In this document: positions 62,680 to 64,000 of the stretch, one piece after another
Layout: every line of letters begins with the position of its first letter
Position numbering within the stretch: position 1 is the first letter of the stretch
NCBI GenBank assembly: GCA_965240325.2
Contig: OZ251224.1
Location: 496,001 to 560,000 of the forward strand
Direction of reading: 5' to 3'
DNA length: 64,000 bases
DNA from: Rebecca billardiae RCC1528
Lineage: Eukaryota; Haptophyta
Program-made: the position numbers and the translations under genes
Notes under the pieces: generated by a model
Seen by the model: the letters and a program-made list of their open reading frames with translations, nothing else
The model's database searches: none
What the model was told of the DNA's origin: nothing

Positions 62680-64000
62680 ACGCTGGTCGTCGTCGCCATC
62701 GCCACCAACTGACGGTCGAAGCCGCTGCTCTGTGAAGTGCCGCTGTCAGCGCTGGCCGTAGTCATCATCACCATCTCAACCAAAGGGTGGCCGACGCCGC
62801 TGCCCTGAGACGTGCCGCTGTCAGCGCTGTCATCGTTTATGCTGGGCGAGAGCCCTGCTTCGCACTCCTGGCACCAGCGAGTGCAGTGCGGCTTGTGCTC
62901 CCTCCACGCCTGCCGCTGGTGCTCTCGCGAGCAGAAGACTGCCAAGAGGCACCGCTGGCACTTCTTCACGCCGCGGCCCGCCTTGGCGCACACCATGCAA
63001 CATGCACCCGCCACCTCCGGATCTCCAGCCAGTCGTGGCTGCCCCAGCAACTGGCAAACGACGGAAATGGATGGCTGCGATGACTGGCCGAGATGTTGAT
63101 TGGCGTTGTTCTGCTCACACCATTGCTCATGTGCGAGGCGCATGAGGCGCGCTCCCTCGTCGACGTCGCGCTCCACGCCGCAGCCCACGAGCGTCAGCTT
63201 TGCCAGCGACCCGGACCCTAAATCATTGCCCCCATCCGCTGCGAGCCGGTACCAGCGCACCGCCTCTGCGATATCGGCGTGCATGCCGTTCAGACCAAAC
63301 TCGAGGCACTGACCAAGGACGGCCTGCGCCATTGCCAAGCCCTGCTCGGCCGCCAGCCGGCACAAGCGCATCCCCTCGGCCACGTCCTGCTGCACGCCCT
63401 CGCCTCGCACAAGGCACAGACTCCACTGGAGCTGCCCTGTCGGGTCACCGTGCTCAGCCGCCAGCCGGAACCAATGCGCCGCCTCAGCCACATCTTGAGG
63501 CACGCCCCAGCCCTTGACGAGGAGCAGACCCAGTCTGCATTGCGCTCTCGCGTCACCCTCATCAGCCGCCAGCTGGTACCAGTGCACCGCCTCGGCCAAG
63601 TCCTGCGGCACGCCCTCGCCAGACTCGAGGGAGTACGCCAATTGGTACTGCGCGCTCACCAAACCCGTCTCGGCCGCCCGCCGGTACCAGCGCGCCGCCT
63701 GGTCCTTGTCCTGTGGCACGCCGTAGCCGTTGGACAAGTAAATACCCAGGTTGAACTGCGCGTCTGCGTGGCCCTCCTCGGCCGCCAGCCGGCACCAGCG
63801 CGCCGCCTCGGCCATGTCCTGCGGCACGCCGTAGCCGTTGGACAAGGAAATAGACAGGTTGAACTGCGCGTCTGCGTGGCCCTCCTCAGCCGCCAGCCGG
63901 CACCAGCGCGCCGCCTCGGCCATGTCCTGCTGCACGCCCTCGCCCGTCCTGAGGTGCCCAGACAGCTGGTACTGCGCATCTGCGTGGCCCTGCTCAGCCG
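62514..64000 (-). CDS. Sel1-repeat protein with MYND finger and C-terminal TM
   Basis: Runs off the right edge, so the N-terminus is missing; 496 codons are visible. At least eight Sel1-type helical repeats of 36 residues are seen (for example AARWCRLAAEEGHADAQFNL then GYGVPQDMAE), the last ones degenerate. Then comes a MYND zinc finger: CCMVCAKAGRGVKKCQRC, FCSREHQRQAW, and HKPHC...C. Three ~26-residue repeats starting SADSGTSQ/SVDSGMPQ follow, and a hydrophobic helix (MAAAFMISGIGIAALALMLA) with a basic end forms a tail anchor. Sel1 proteins are adaptors, some in ER-associated degradation. MYND mediates protein contacts. A tail-anchored adaptor is my inference. Confidence 0.92.
   Translation of the reverse strand, partial: AEQGHADAQYQLSGHLRTGEGVQQDMAEAARWCRLAAEEGHADAQFNLSISLSNGYGVPQDMAEAARWCRLAAEEGHADAQFNLGIYLSNGYGVPQDKDQAARWYRRAAETGLVSAQYQLAYSLESGEGVPQDLAEAVHWYQLAADEGDARAQCRLGLLLVKGWGVPQDVAEAAHWFRLAAEHGDPTGQLQWSLCLVRGEGVQQDVAEGMRLCRLAAEQGLAMAQAVLGQCLEFGLNGMHADIAEAVRWYRLAADGGNDLGSGSLAKLTLVGCGVERDVDEGARLMRLAHEQWCEQNNANQHLGQSSQPSISVVCQLLGQPRLAGDPEVAGACCMVCAKAGRGVKKCQRCLLAVFCSREHQRQAWREHKPHCTRWCQECEAGLSPSINDDSADSGTSQGSGVGHPLVEMVMMTTASADSGTSQSSGFDRQLVAMATTTSVDSGMPQSSGGAGGQHPLMATATTMAAAFMISGIGIAALALMLAAGERYQRQLRR

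Overview
This window looks like nuclear DNA of a GC-rich, gene-dense unicellular eukaryote. The genes are read on both strands without operons. Many carry short introns (about 80-420 bp, GT-AG with pyrimidine-rich acceptors), and the proteins are eukaryotic: a P5A ATPase, a GBF1-type Sec7 ARF-GEF, casein kinase 1, PHO88/SND3, SMYD-like SET, GT61 and a pepsin-like protease. Extreme Ala/Gly/Pro/Arg low complexity, a Ser-Pro-rich wall-type surface protein and a Sel1-MYND protein fit a microalga; a haptophyte is my best guess, but this is inference from style and not a database match.

Layout. 1-2 kb: a partial repeat protein on the minus strand whose promoter and 5' end are tandemly duplicated. 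2-3.2 kb: a METTL24-like methyltransferase. 3.2-6.7 kb: gene-poor DNA with an AT-rich island. 6.7-15.7 kb: a large UVR/coiled-coil protein, a small mitochondrial-type protein, a histidine phosphotransfer (HPt) protein, a 530-bp element with perfect terminal inverted repeats, and a P-loop kinase. 16.7-20.8 kb: a broken glycosyltransferase, a 1.07-kb long inverted repeat and casein kinase 1. 23.4-24.7 kb: a Ser-Pro-rich membrane protein. 25.7-33.9 kb: a five-exon P5A ATPase, a 1.13-kb long-inverted-repeat element with a 7-bp target duplication, and a secretory thioredoxin. 34.8-46.9 kb: a small unknown protein, the ARF-GEF, a four-pass membrane protein, an aspartyl protease and a coiled-coil protein. 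46.9-54.7 kb: no convincing gene, but several families of degenerate repeats. 54.7-64 kb: a glutathione transferase, a SET-domain protein, a GT61 glycosyltransferase, PHO88/SND3, an EF-hand lysophospholipid acyltransferase and a Sel1/MYND protein running off the right edge.

Functionally, much of the cluster belongs to the secretory/ER system: P5A ATPase (helix dislocase), SND3 (membrane targeting), ARF-GEF (Golgi), secretory thioredoxin, GT61, aspartyl protease, acyltransferase and the Ser-Pro surface protein. Most adjacent genes are arranged head-to-head with short shared upstream regions.

The most notable non-gene features are two perfect or near-perfect long inverted-repeat elements, both lying between divergent genes; a TA-flanked miniature element with G-rich ends; and a tandem duplication of the convergent 3' junction at 61.8-62.7 kb. 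No complete new system with a definable function is evident. The strongest unusual protein signal is a P5A ATPase whose hallmark M4 motif is rewritten.
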